The notes: generated from the letters alone by a model not told the origin. Shown: positions 6,451 to 13,894, counted from the stretch's first letter. The stretch: 18,263 nucleotides of DNA from an uncultured Lachnospiraceae bacterium (GCA_910579425.1 CAJTVL010000074.1:1-18263); one strand, 5' to 3'. Numbers and translations: made by a program.

Positions 6451-7977
6451 TTAGATATTCCATATTATTTTTGTATCACCGTTTTCACTGATCACAATCT
6501 TACTTATCATAATGGATACTACTGCCTTTTTACAGTTATAATCGGCACTTTCCCATGATTTGGAAAGATTGATCACAACGTCCGTTGCCTCACTCAGGCC
6601 TTTCAGTTCCTCGATCCGTTTCTCCAATGCAAGTCTGTCCTTCTTAAGCTGTGTGGCCTTTTGGTTCGCGAGCGCCAGCAGATCATCATTAAACCCTCCT
6701 GCCAACATTGTGTCCAGAAGCTGGTTTTCTGACTTCTGAATTGCTTTTATTTTCAGCTTAAGGTCATTGGTTTTGGCCGTATGATTTCTTTCTTTATGTT
6801 CCGCCTCTTTTAATTCCAGGAGTTTTTCGGAAATACATTCATAAATCATGTTTTCCAGATCCTCTGCATAGACGCTTACTTTCGTTCCTGTACAGATTTT
6901 CTTGTGGGTCTTTCCTGTACAGTTAAAATATCTGCGTATCTCTCCTTCCTTATTGATCTTTCCTTTAATTGTGGTCATCGTGTGCCCACATTTTTCACAG
7001 ACTACCTTGCCGGACAGCCAACTGGTGCGATTACTGGCACTGTTCCCTATCTGCTTATTCTTCTCCAGTTTTTTCTGACATTTCAGCCAAATGTCAGAAT
7101 CCACAATGCCATCATGCGTTAAAAGCACCAGCTTCATATCTGACCAGTCGGGATCTTCTGGCCTGTGCTTTGTATGTCCGTACAGTTGTGCCCCATACTC
7201 CCCTGTAAACATTGAGACATCGGATATCATCTGAACGCCATGCCTGTCGTAATAATCATAAATATCCGCATCAGCCCTGACATAAATAGGGTTCCTTAAC
7301 AATGTGGACAGCTTCGCGGTTGACCAGCCGCTTCCATTTAGCGGCTTCTTGTTTTCCGCCACCAGAATATCCAGGAGTCTACGCAGAGAAACATTTTCCT
7401 GTGCATATACCTCAAATATGTACCTCACCTGTTCGGCCTCCGATGGTATCTGGCTTAGCTTTTTCGTCTTTATATTGTGGATAAGAGTCGGCACAAGTTC
7501 GAATCCATAGGGCTGTCTGCCGCCCATATAAAATCCCATCTCACTCCGGTGCGCATAAGCCTGTGTTACGCGGTTAATCGTAGATGTCCTCTCAAACTCT
7601 GCGAACACCATCAAAATCTTTACGATCAGTTCTCCATAAGGAGACGATGTGTCAAAAGCCTCCTGGGAAGACACAAATTCGACTTTATGGGCCTTAAACT
7701 CTTGCAGGATATTAACAAAATCCGAGAGGGAGCGGCTGATACGATCCAGCCTGTAAACAATCACCTTACTGACCTTTCCCTGCCTGACCAGCTTCATCAT
7801 TTTCTGAAAGCCGTCACGGTCAGTATTACCACCGGAAAACCCATTATCCACAAATGTTATTACTTTTTCATCCCGTTCATCCAGCCTGATCACAGACCTG
7901 CAATATTCAATCTGTGTCTCACAACTGATACTGTTTTCACGTTCTATGGATTTTCGTGCATAAAGAACAATCGCCAT
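6451..7977 (-). CDS. Large serine recombinase of the cotJC element
   Basis: The 508-aa protein has the resolvase catalytic domain (1–140) with nucleophile Ser10 in LYARKS and arginines 76, 79 and 82 in YRLDRISRS. A recombinase domain (about 150–300), a zinc ribbon with Cys327, Cys330, Cys353 and Cys362, and a coiled coil (about 370–470) follow. All catalytic residues appear intact. I chose the ATG at 7977 because GGAGG ends 6 bases before it and it begins at the conserved MAIVLYARKS; an upstream ATG would put the ribosome site inside the gene. It differs clearly from the recombinase at 3711–5276, so the two elements are not copies. It is the natural candidate for acting on the GA-flanked ends at 5475 and 8719. 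It lies about 90 bp downstream of a 51-aa gene on the same strand. Confidence 0.94.
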   Translation of the reverse strand: MAIVLYARKSIERENSISCETQIEYCRSVIRLDERDEKVITFVDNGFSGGNTDRDGFQKMMKLVRQGKVSKVIVYRLDRISRSLSDFVNILQEFKAHKVEFVSSQEAFDTSSPYGELIVKILMVFAEFERTSTINRVTQAYAHRSEMGFYMGGRQPYGFELVPTLIHNIKTKKLSQIPSEAEQVRYIFEVYAQENVSLRRLLDILVAENKKPLNGSGWSTAKLSTLLRNPIYVRADADIYDYYDRHGVQMISDVSMFTGEYGAQLYGHTKHRPEDPDWSDMKLVLLTHDGIVDSDIWLKCQKKLEKNKQIGNSASNRTSWLSGKVVCEKCGHTMTTIKGKINKEGEIRRYFNCTGKTHKKICTGTKVSVYAEDLENMIYECISEKLLELKEAEHKERNHTAKTNDLKLKIKAIQKSENQLLDTMLAGGFNDDLLALANQKATQLKKDRLALEKRIEELKGLSEATDVVINLSKSWESADYNCKKAVVSIMISKIVISENGDTKIIWNI

Positions 7978-8070
7978 TTTAACCTCCATGCTGCCACCGT
8001 CAGGCGGCACTCAAATCAGAGGGAACTTTGTGCGGCAGCACAAATTCCTGGCTGATTTTGTACATAATTG

Positions 8071-8226
8071 CTAAGCCGGTTTACGCCTGCCCGTTTTCGA
8101 CAATGCATAAAACAACTCTTCAAGAACCCTCTCCCTTCCATTCTCTTCCTCAGTCAATACGGTCAGGTGCTCCACCTTATGCTTCATGTTCCTGATGTCT
8201 GTGTATTCCTTTATCAAATCAGCCAT
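8071..8226 (-). CDS. 51-aa protein upstream of the element recombinase
   Basis: The 51-residue product is charged and helical, starting MADLIKEYTDIRNMKHKVEH and ending in a basic ALSKTGRRKPA tail. AGGAGGG lies 6 bases before the ATG, a strong site that fixes the start. It is the first good gene after an imperfect 29-bp palindrome (8290–8318) and runs into the recombinase gene about 90 bp later, so they are probably one transcript. Similar small proteins are often found beside clostridial serine recombinases, but I cannot name the family. A regulator or accessory factor of recombination is a reasonable guess only. Confidence 0.7.
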   Translation of the reverse strand: MADLIKEYTDIRNMKHKVEHLTVLTEEENGRERVLEELFYALSKTGRRKPA

Positions 8227-8289
8227 ACGTGCCCTCCTATACTGCCCTGCAAAGGGAAGTTGTGTTGGAATCCAAATCCACTGCGTCTG

Positions 8290-8318
8290 TTACTATGATA
8301 TGTATAATGTCACAGTAA
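8290..8318. promoter_or_regulatory. Imperfect 29-bp palindrome upstream of the recombinase operon
   Basis: Half-sites TTACTATGATAT (8290–8301) and ATGTCACAGTAA (8307–8318) match as inverted repeats at 10 of 12 positions with a 5-bp spacer. It lies 64 bp before the start of the 51-aa gene, where a repressor would control the recombinase. No clear −35/−10 pair was found overlapping it. Confidence 0.55.
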
Positions 8319-8361
8319 GGTTCATGGTTTAGCAAATTAACGGGCTTGCGCAAAAAAATAC

Positions 8362-8391
8362 GGCCAGGAACCTGTTTTTCGATTCCTGGCC
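8362..8391 (-). terminator. Strong terminator before the recombinase operon
   Basis: A 9-bp perfect stem (GGCCAGGAA at 8362–8370, TTCCTGGCC at 8383–8391) is followed on the minus strand by GTATTTTTTT. It would stop transcripts coming from the right end of the element before they reach the recombinase genes. Confidence 0.8.
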
Positions 8392-8431
8392 TACGAACGA
8401 CTTTATAATCTGGTGTTCATCAAACAAACTC

Positions 8432-8620
8432 CTAATCGTCACAACCTCCTTTTCGATACCCATAATAATCAGCTTTCAGCTTTCCAACGCGAAAAGTATG
8501 GGAAATCTGTTCATTATTGCGCATAGCATAAAATGATACCCACCATAAAGTCTGGCAAACAACAAAATGTACACCTCTCTCCCACTTGCCATCTATAGCG
8601 GCAACTCCAGTGTCCTCCAT
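8432..8620 (-). CDS. Possible 62-aa protein at the element right end
   Basis: A 62-residue frame starts MEDTGVAAIDGKWERGVHF and ends KADYYGYRKGGCDD. Its stop overlaps an AGGAG site that precedes a five-codon frame (ATG at about 8421), and the strong terminator follows. The start has no convincing ribosome site, and the alternate frame over the same DNA is also partly open, so it may be a decayed gene. I do not recognise the product. Confidence 0.3.
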   Translation of the reverse strand: MEDTGVAAIDGKWERGVHFVVCQTLWWVSFYAMRNNEQISHTFRVGKLKADYYGYRKGGCDD

Positions 8621-8696
8621 ATGATCAGCAGGAACAAATCATTGGCATTAAATATCTTTTCTCCTTACCCCTGATAAACACTGGCTTTCCGCCCAC

Positions 8697-8719
8697 TTAC
8701 TTAAATTGCTAATTTCGGT
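8697..8719 (-). repeat. Right terminal inverted repeat of the cotJC element
   Basis: Read on the minus strand, ACCGAA (8719–8714), 7 bases, then ATTTAAGTAA (8706–8697) mirror the left end at 5475–5498. GA at 8720–8721 lies just outside. Confidence 0.82.
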
Positions 8720-8803
8720 GAAGCCCTGCGCATCGTCCAGGATAAGCTGGATTCCAAGAACTTCTATGCGTTCAATCCGGAGTTTGACAGATGTAAAAGC
8801 TAA
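8720..8803 (+). pseudogene. cotJC: 3' fragment of the same cotJC-type manganese catalase gene
   Basis: Starting with GAA at 8720 the frame encodes EALRIVQDKLD, then NFYAFNPEFD and a stop at 8801–8803. This is the C-terminus expected for CotJC after the RFGE that ends the 5346–5474 piece. Joining 5472 to 8720 gives an uninterrupted codon series (GGA GAA GCC). There is no decay inside either fragment: no stop and no frameshift. That argues for a recent or reversible interruption rather than an old pseudogene. Confidence 0.85.
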
Positions 8804-8818
8804 ATGAATCCTATTTTA

Positions 8819-8861
8819 TAAGCGAAAGCATCAATCAGTTTTTGACCGATGCTTTCGCTTA
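8819..8861. terminator. Hairpin between cotJC and the convergent lipoprotein gene
   Basis: A perfect 14-bp stem (arms 8819–8832 and 8848–8861, TAAGCGAAAGCATC and its complement) with a 15-base loop lies between two convergent genes. T-runs on either side are poor, but position and symmetry suit a bidirectional terminator. Confidence 0.65.
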
Positions 8862-8920
8862 GTTTCAGGTATAGGCAATCCTTTTATAGCAGACAAGGTG
8901 TCAAAAATACCGCCCCTGCC

Positions 8921-10161
8921 CTACCCTGCAAAAGCACAGAAAGGCATAACCGTAATTTGCGTCACCTTATTGTCCTTTGCCGAAAACCAGATACTGATAT
9001 TGTCGAATCCATCCCCCGTGATGAGACAGTTCTCCACTTCCCCATAGGGAGAGGCATAAAACCCATAGGCGCTTAACTTTTTCCATGCATCGTCTACGCT
9101 GATACCGGGATAAATGCCGAAAATCGTCACATCACCCACTTTCTCGCCGGAATAGGAAAGACTGCCCGCATCAAGCGCCATGAAAGAAAAGACCTCTCTT
9201 CCCTCGACCATCCCAACCGTGTGCTCCTCAAAATTCGGTTCCGGCTGTTCCAGTTCAACACCGTATTTTTCCGAAAGAAGGGTCTGTGCCGCGTTGAGAA
9301 AACGATCCTCACTTAAAATCAACAATCCCAGATCGTCCTCCGTATCGGTCCGTTCCCCGCCCGCTTCTTCCGCTTTCAGTTTCAGATAGGCCGTCGCAAA
9401 ATCCGCATAGGATTCATGTTCCAAAGGCTGATAAGGAACCGTAATCTCTTGTGCTCCGTCCATCATTTCATCGTACCATTTTTCAAAATCTGGCTGATTA
9501 TATTTGTAATCTTCATATTCGTAGGATGGCTTTGCACCCTCCGAAATGTTAAACAAAGTCCCGTCCCCATCCGCATCCAGCTCCTCCGGGAAAGGCCGGC
9601 CCTCGTACACATCGGAAATTTCCTTATCCCAGGTATGCACATAGGCAATCTGCTTATAGGAATCGCTCTCCGTTTCATATTGGTAAAGCGCAAAGGGCCA
9701 GAACTCTCCATGTGTATGGTTGTGAGAGGCCCCCGCTTTAATTATGCCATTGTCATAATAGGTAAGCATCGGCCACTCCGTAAACTCACGTTTCAATACA
9801 CCGAGAACCGGATCGTAGTCATAGATCATTTCCATCATGCCTGCCATGCCGCCGTGATCTGAGAAAGAATGCCGCCGTAATAATGTCTGACCTGCGCCGC
9901 ATACAGGGCCTGCCCCTTCTCTGTGTCTGCATCGTCAGCATTTCCCTGGTCTGCGCTGTCAGATACGCCTGTTCCCTCCAATTCGAGAGTTTCTGTTTCT
10001 TCAACAAACGCGTTCCCGCTCTCTTTACCAGACGGTTCTATCGACTCAATATTGAGCTCTTCTGACCCAGTCTCTTTCCCGCCGCAGCCAACGAAAAGTA
10101 TACTGGCCGCGCACAATAAAACAATACCCTGTTTTTTTAAACTGCCGATTTTCTTTGTCAT
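8921..10161 (-). pseudogene. Frameshifted lipoprotein gene, probably with an internal deletion
   Basis: The 5' part (10161–9835) encodes a lipoprotein signal with lipobox LFVGC (Cys26), an acidic linker and HYYGGILSQITAAW, then stops. The 3' part (9847–8921) continues in another frame from MAGMMEMIYDYDP for 308 residues, including DADGDG, a calcium-loop-like motif, and ends CAFAG. From memory of related Lachnospiraceae lipoproteins, a Ca-loop segment of some tens of residues normally sits between the two halves, so DNA was probably lost at the repeated ATGCCGCCGT near 9850. GGAAGG lies 6 bases before the ATG at 10161. It follows the hemerythrin–REC gene by 28 bp, so they probably form an operon. 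Translation of the 3' half alone would give an unexported protein. Function unknown. Confidence 0.65.
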
Positions 10162-10189
10162 ACCCTGCCTTCCGTCTTTTAATCCGGTT

Positions 10190-11542
10190 TTAATTTTGAA
10201 AGAAATCATCAATATTTTTCTTGATCTCCTCCGGCTTTAAATACTTCAGCAGATAACCTGCAGGTTTTAAATCCAGCACATTTTTCACGCTCTGGGCGTC
10301 CCCTCTTCCGGTGAGGAAAATAACAGGAATAGCGGCAAAATCCTTCTCCGAGCGGAGCATTTCCAGGGTTTGCTTTCCATCCACAACAGGCATCTCGTAG
10401 TCCAGCAGAATGAGATCCGGCCTGTTTAAGGTAATGACGCGGATGGCGGCCACCCCGGATTCCACCACTGACACTTCGTAATCCTTGCCGAGCAATTCTA
10501 TCATGCTCTGCCGCATCATCATGGAATCGTCCACCACAAGTATCTTTTTCTTTTTTTCTTTTTCCTCCTGCTCCTTCCTCATCATGAGGTACTGGTCTAC
10601 CTCATCCAGGGCATTCTCGGCCTCAATAGATCTGCCCACTCCCTTTTCCAGTAAATGGGGAGCAATCACGCAATACGCAAAGTAACCTGCATCCTCTACG
10701 CTGAAGAGCAGGCTGAGCTGCATTTTCTCTCTTCCAAGCACCTTCTGGAACTGTTCATAGGATAAAAATCTCTCCCCTTTCAGTTCATAGGCCTTCATAG
10801 CCGGGAAATGCTCCATGATTTTTCTCACAAACTGTCTTGCCACATACCTGGCGGCATGAACCAGCATCGTATCAAGCGTCTGGGACTGCATTCCCATGAC
10901 CTTTCCCACGGTATTGATCAGCAGCTTTTCCTCAAAGACCAGAATGATCTCCTGCTTTCTTTTCTCTTCTCCCGTCCCGTAGATCAGATCGTAGTAGACT
11001 CCCTCGCCGAATTTTTCCCCGTTATAGGCATCGCTGACCATCCGCGCATCCAAACGGAACAATTCTTGGACAAGCTGATCAATCACCTCCTCGGTGGCCT
11101 TAATCTCCTCTCTCGGCAGAAGATTCTCCCACTTTCTGACCGGCCGCCCTATAATCTCCATATCCTCTGTCAGCGTATGCCCAATCAGCCATCCCACACA
11201 GACTCCCAGAAAATGATCAATCGCTTCTTTCGAGTAATCTGTCCTTTCAAGCTCGTGCTCCAGGGCCGGAAGCGTATTTTCCCGAAAATTTCTATGTACC
11301 TTCCTGTGTTCATCAAATCCTGCATAGCCCACAGAAATCATATACGCCTCTTCATCCGCAAAGTGCTGCACCGTATGTCCTTTGAAAAACTTGATTCCCT
11401 CCTGACAAACCCATCGATGACCTGCCTCATCATCCTTAAAAGAAAAAATCTTATTAATGATTTTAAATAGCTTCTGATGATCCCTGTCAATCCTTTCCAC
11501 GCCGATATTGTATTCTTTTTGCCATTCAACCCGGGTATCCAT
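10190..11542 (-). CDS. Bacteriohemerythrin–response regulator fusion protein
   Basis: The 450-aa protein starts with a bacteriohemerythrin domain (1–135) having a full di-iron ligand set: His22, His60, Glu64, His79, His83, His122 and Asp127. A middle region (about 150–300) resembles CheX/CheC-type folds only weakly. A lysine/glutamate linker (322–333) leads to a receiver domain (334–450) with Asp338, Asp339, phospho-acceptor Asp381, Thr411 and Lys433. There is no DNA-binding output. Hemerythrins bind O2 or NO reversibly, so the protein may couple oxygen level to a phosphorelay or chemotaxis in this anaerobe; this is inference. I chose the ATG at 11542 because GGAGG precedes it. It appears to be transcribed from a promoter at 11594–11623 together with the lipoprotein gene downstream. 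Confidence 0.88.
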   Translation of the reverse strand: MDTRVEWQKEYNIGVERIDRDHQKLFKIINKIFSFKDDEAGHRWVCQEGIKFFKGHTVQHFADEEAYMISVGYAGFDEHRKVHRNFRENTLPALEHELERTDYSKEAIDHFLGVCVGWLIGHTLTEDMEIIGRPVRKWENLLPREEIKATEEVIDQLVQELFRLDARMVSDAYNGEKFGEGVYYDLIYGTGEEKRKQEIILVFEEKLLINTVGKVMGMQSQTLDTMLVHAARYVARQFVRKIMEHFPAMKAYELKGERFLSYEQFQKVLGREKMQLSLLFSVEDAGYFAYCVIAPHLLEKGVGRSIEAENALDEVDQYLMMRKEQEEKEKKKKILVVDDSMMMRQSMIELLGKDYEVSVVESGVAAIRVITLNRPDLILLDYEMPVVDGKQTLEMLRSEKDFAAIPVIFLTGRGDAQSVKNVLDLKPAGYLLKYLKPEEIKKNIDDFFQN

Positions 11543-11593
11543 GCCCACACTCCTCCTTGTCTGGTTCTCATAGGTTCTAATCACAATATATCT

Positions 11594-11623
11594 ATTATAT
11601 ATCAATCATTGCTTACAATGCAA
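11594..11623 (-). promoter_or_regulatory. Promoter of the hemerythrin–REC gene
   Basis: On the minus strand TTGCAT (11618–11623) and a perfect TATAAT (11594–11599) are 18 bp apart. A small dyad, CATTG-N4-CAATG (11607–11620), overlaps the −35 and spacer and could be an operator. Confidence 0.65.
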
Positions 11624-11708
11624 TGTCATTATCCTTTTTATTAAATTTTCAGTTAACAATCCGCCTTCGGATCAACTGTTACCGCCCTGCAGACATGGCT
11701 TTCCGGTC

Positions 11709-11737
11709 TTGCCATCCCCGCATCAATTCTGTATAAT
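11709..11737 (+). promoter_or_regulatory. Promoter of the XRE-like regulator gene
   Basis: TTGCCA (11709–11714) and TATAAT (11732–11737) are 17 bp apart, a near-consensus SigA promoter. The leader to the ATG at 11815 is about 70 bases. Confidence 0.7.
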
Positions 11738-11814
11738 AAATATGGCGTTTTGCCCTTTTACCCGGGGCTGTAAAAACGGAACTGTCGGGTATATAAATGG
11801 AAAAGAGGCTTTTT

Positions 11815-12252
11815 ATGACACACAAATCTACGGACGAATTAAAAAACGAACTGAAAACCGCAGCCAATTTAAGGGACTATCTCTCCAAAAATAAAGAAAA
11901 TCTGCTTACCACGGGCCTGCCGGAATACCTGGAAAGGCTCCTGTCCCAAAAGGGGCTCAAAAAAGCCGACGTCATCCGCGGCTCCCTGCTTGGCAGGGCT
12001 TACGTGTACAAAATTTTCGGCGGTGAAAAAAAGCCCTCAAGAGATAAGCTTCTCGCTATCGCTTTCGGGCTTGGTCTTTCCGATCAGGAAACACAGGAAA
12101 TGTTGAAATTGTCCGGCAACAGGGAATTGTACCCGCGGGATGAGCGCGACGCCGTCATCCTCTTTGCCTTGCAGCGCAGCCAGTCGATTTTAGAGGCCAA
12201 CGAGCTGTTGGATGACCAGGGCCTTGCTATTCTGGACACCTCCCGGGAATAG
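11815..12252 (+). CDS. XRE-family helix-turn-helix regulator
   Basis: The 145-aa protein has an XRE-like helix-turn-helix at about 35–95 (LPEYLERLLSQKGLKKADVI, then AYVYKIFGGEKKPSRDKLLA). A conserved C-terminal helical part follows, with LYPRDERDAVILFALQRSQS and EANELLDDQGL. I chose the ATG at 11815 because AGAGG lies 6 bases before it; the upstream ATG at 11797 has no ribosome site. Its stop is 19 bp from the stop of the convergent ectodomain gene, with no terminator between. Proteins of this type often sit beside Ser/Thr kinase genes in Lachnospiraceae, as here, so it may be a target of the kinase or regulate its operon; that link is inference. Confidence 0.82.
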   Translation: MTHKSTDELKNELKTAANLRDYLSKNKENLLTTGLPEYLERLLSQKGLKKADVIRGSLLGRAYVYKIFGGEKKPSRDKLLAIAFGLGLSDQETQEMLKLSGNRELYPRDERDAVILFALQRSQSILEANELLDDQGLAILDTSRE

Positions 12253-12271
12253 CCTTCTCCCTGTCCTATTT

Positions 12272-13081
12272 CTAATAATACATCCACGGGCTGAAGTACT
12301 CCTCCGGAACAGGATCGGGCATGGGGCTTGACTTGTATTCATTGGGCCGCGAGGTCATCGCCTGTACGGTAAAGCGGTATGCCTCCCCCTCCGGTGCGAA
12401 AAACTCCGACCGGATACGGATACCGCCATGGCCATTTTCCACTATATCTTCCTTTGTCCAGATATTATTCGTGACATACTCGCCGTTTTTGTTATAAACT
12501 GTCACATCAAAGCTATCCTTATTTTCATAGTCATCCAGATTATCCCAGGTTGCAAAAAACACCCATCCATATTCCTCCGTCATCCTCCATTCAAGGCCCG
12601 TAGGTACAGGCAAAGGCGGCGCATCCTCTCCGGTATACACAAAAGCATCCGATATGACATAGGGACTGTCCGCGCAGGAAACGCCGTCTCCCGCAATCGC
12701 CACCGCAAAATAGTAAAACCCGTCTTCCCAAAATTCCATGGAAAAATTATGAGCAAAGGTGGGAACGCCGTCTACATACTTCCACGCGTTCCCTCTCATA
12801 GCATCCTCGCGCACCCAGACATCCTCCTCCAGAGTCGGCGGCTCCGCCGTATCCTTCCTGCAAAGCTTCCATCTATACTTCACAACTTCTCTTTCGGTCA
12901 ACCCCGAATCCGATGCCATATTCCAGATCCCGATCCCAGTCTCCCCATCCCATCTGGGATTTTCCGGCGCCGGAAGAGGCTGCAGTCCGGCACTTTCAGT
13001 CGGTTCCCCTCTCTTCTCCAAAAACTGCGGGCTCATCTGCCATAAAAAGGCAATCAGAAGAAGAATCAGCCCCCCCCGCAC
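12272..13081 (-). CDS. Membrane-anchored ectodomain protein, candidate C-terminal half of the adjacent kinase
   Basis: The 269-aa product begins with a hydrophobic segment (GLILLLIAFLW, residues 4–14) and is otherwise extracellular in character, with two fibronectin-like modules (about 35–150 and 155–255) rich in Trp, Tyr and charged residues. The modules resemble those of the secreted protein at 14089–16023. The only start in this frame is a GTG at 13081 lying inside the kinase gene, with a weak ribosome site. The join falls on a run of eight G's on this strand (13070–13077). With nine G's the kinase frame would run straight through, giving a kinase–membrane helix–ectodomain protein of about 490 aa. 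So this is either a separately started anchor protein or the shifted half of a receptor kinase. No signal-peptidase site is evident. Confidence 0.7.
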   Translation of the reverse strand: MRGGLILLLIAFLWQMSPQFLEKRGEPTESAGLQPLPAPENPRWDGETGIGIWNMASDSGLTEREVVKYRWKLCRKDTAEPPTLEEDVWVREDAMRGNAWKYVDGVPTFAHNFSMEFWEDGFYYFAVAIAGDGVSCADSPYVISDAFVYTGEDAPPLPVPTGLEWRMTEEYGWVFFATWDNLDDYENKDSFDVTVYNKNGEYVTNNIWTKEDIVENGHGGIRIRSEFFAPEGEAYRFTVQAMTSRPNEYKSSPMPDPVPEEYFSPWMYY

Positions 13082-13746
13082 AAAACCGCCCCGCGTGTCT
13101 GTGAAAGAGCCTGTCTCACCTGCCTGACAGACTGGTATCTCTTATCAGGGTCAAGCCTGGTGCATTTGCGGATGATCCTTTTATATATCTGCTTCTTTGC
13201 CTTATCCCCCAGCAGCTGCCCAAGCGTCACCCCCAGGGCATAGATGTCCGCCCTCTCGTCGGTCTGAGCAAAGCCATACTGCTCCGGCGGAGCGTACCCT
13301 TTGGTTCCAAGCAGTCTGGTATCCTGTTCCAGATCCTCCTTCGGCATCCGCGCCGCGTCAAAATCAATCAGCCTGATATGCCCGTCCCCGGCAAGCAGCA
13401 CGTGGGAGGGCTTAATATCCCGGTGGATAATCCCCTTTCCGTGAAGGAACTCCAGAACGGTACACAACTCTCTGACCATACATCGGAGCTGCCTGTCAGA
13501 CATTTCCCCGGCATCCGGGATTTCCCCTTCTATGTATTCCTCGATCACCGTCGTACTCTCATCCGACACTGTAACCTCATACAGCTTCGGCAAAAAAGGA
13601 TGGGGACAGCCCTGCAGCGTCTTGTAGACTCCGTGCCGGCCTTTCAAAATTTTCCTGACAAAAATTGTCCCCCTGCCTTTATCGCGCACCAGGTGTACCA
13701 CGCTTTTTTCACTTCGATTCAGTTCTTTGATCTCTTCGTATTCCAT
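13066..13746 (-). CDS. Eukaryotic-type Ser/Thr protein kinase-like protein
   Basis: The 226-aa product is a bare kinase fold. It shows a candidate ATP-binding Lys32 (FVRKIL), the catalytic loop HRDIKPSH (Asp110), DFD in place of DFG (Asp128), and an activation segment with GTKGYAPPEQ (about 142–151), then DIYALGVTLGQLL. The glycine loop is poor. Position 115, normally the metal-binding Asn, is His, so activity may be weak or changed. DFD is common in such Firmicutes kinases. I start at the ATG at 13746, which follows the 47-aa gene by 4 bp with AAGG overlapping that gene's stop. The frame ends in a G8 tract immediately before a membrane helix encoded in the next frame. Substrates are unknown; the neighbouring XRE protein is a candidate. 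Confidence 0.85.
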   Translation of the reverse strand: MEYEEIKELNRSEKSVVHLVRDKGRGTIFVRKILKGRHGVYKTLQGCPHPFLPKLYEVTVSDESTTVIEEYIEGEIPDAGEMSDRQLRCMVRELCTVLEFLHGKGIIHRDIKPSHVLLAGDGHIRLIDFDAARMPKEDLEQDTRLLGTKGYAPPEQYGFAQTDERADIYALGVTLGQLLGDKAKKQIYKRIIRKCTRLDPDKRYQSVRQVRQALSQTRGAVLCGGG

Positions 13747-13750
13747 AACC

Positions 13751-13894
13751 TTATATGCCCATCTTTCGCATGATCCCATCCGCATCCACTCCCGGATGGG
13801 TCAGATAAAGCCTGCAGATCTGCTCTGCCAGCTCCCGGCTGATACCGTGCCTGTCCGCAATTTGGAGTTCCGCCTTTTCCCTCATTCCTGTCAC
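13751..13894 (-). CDS. 47-aa helical protein upstream of the kinase
   Basis: The frame encodes MREKAELQIADRHGISRELA, then EQICRLYLTHPGVDADGIMRKMGI, a compact three-helix sequence resembling a UBA or small HTH fold. The THPG...GIM ending looks conserved and I recall similar small proteins beside such kinases. The start is uncertain: GTG at 13894 or ATG at 13885, neither with a strong ribosome site; an ATG at 13916 is well placed after AGAGAG but opens another frame. A strong promoter lies at 13929–13957. The stop is 4 bp from the kinase ATG, so translation is probably coupled. A scaffold or substrate for the kinase is a guess. Confidence 0.65.
   Translation of the reverse strand: MTGMREKAELQIADRHGISRELAEQICRLYLTHPGVDADGIMRKMGI

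Larger units (their letters stand above)
5475..8719. mobile_element. 3.2-kb serine recombinase element inserted in cotJC
   Basis: Both ends are visible. The left end (5475–5498) reads ACCGAA, 8 bases, ATTTAAGTAA. The right end (8697–8719), read inward on the minus strand, gives ACCGAA, 7 bases, ATTTAAGTAA. A GA dinucleotide lies immediately outside each end (5473–5474 and 8720–8721), as known for Tn4451-type elements. The flanking cotJC pieces rejoin in frame when one GA and the element are removed (3247 bp). The contents are a toxin–antitoxin pair, a 39-aa protein, a large serine recombinase, a 51-aa protein and a possible 62-aa protein, all on the minus strand. It is too small for a conjugative element and has no relaxase. 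Confidence 0.85.

Noticed and set aside
8336..8449. A 37-codon frame starting GTG near 8446 on the minus strand
   Set aside because: It reads through the strong terminator stem and T-run and has poor ribosome-site spacing.
5467..8722. TTTGGAGAA (5467) and TTCGGTGAA (8714) as a 9-bp target-site duplication
   Set aside because: They differ at two positions, and the TTCGGT at 8714–8719 is accounted for as the element's terminal repeat (matching ACCGAA on the left). Only GAA is truly shared, which fits a serine recombinase GA core.
11650..11690. Hairpin with ATCCG/CGGAT arms as a riboswitch or terminator
   Set aside because: The stem is short with a large bulge and no T-run, so it was not called.
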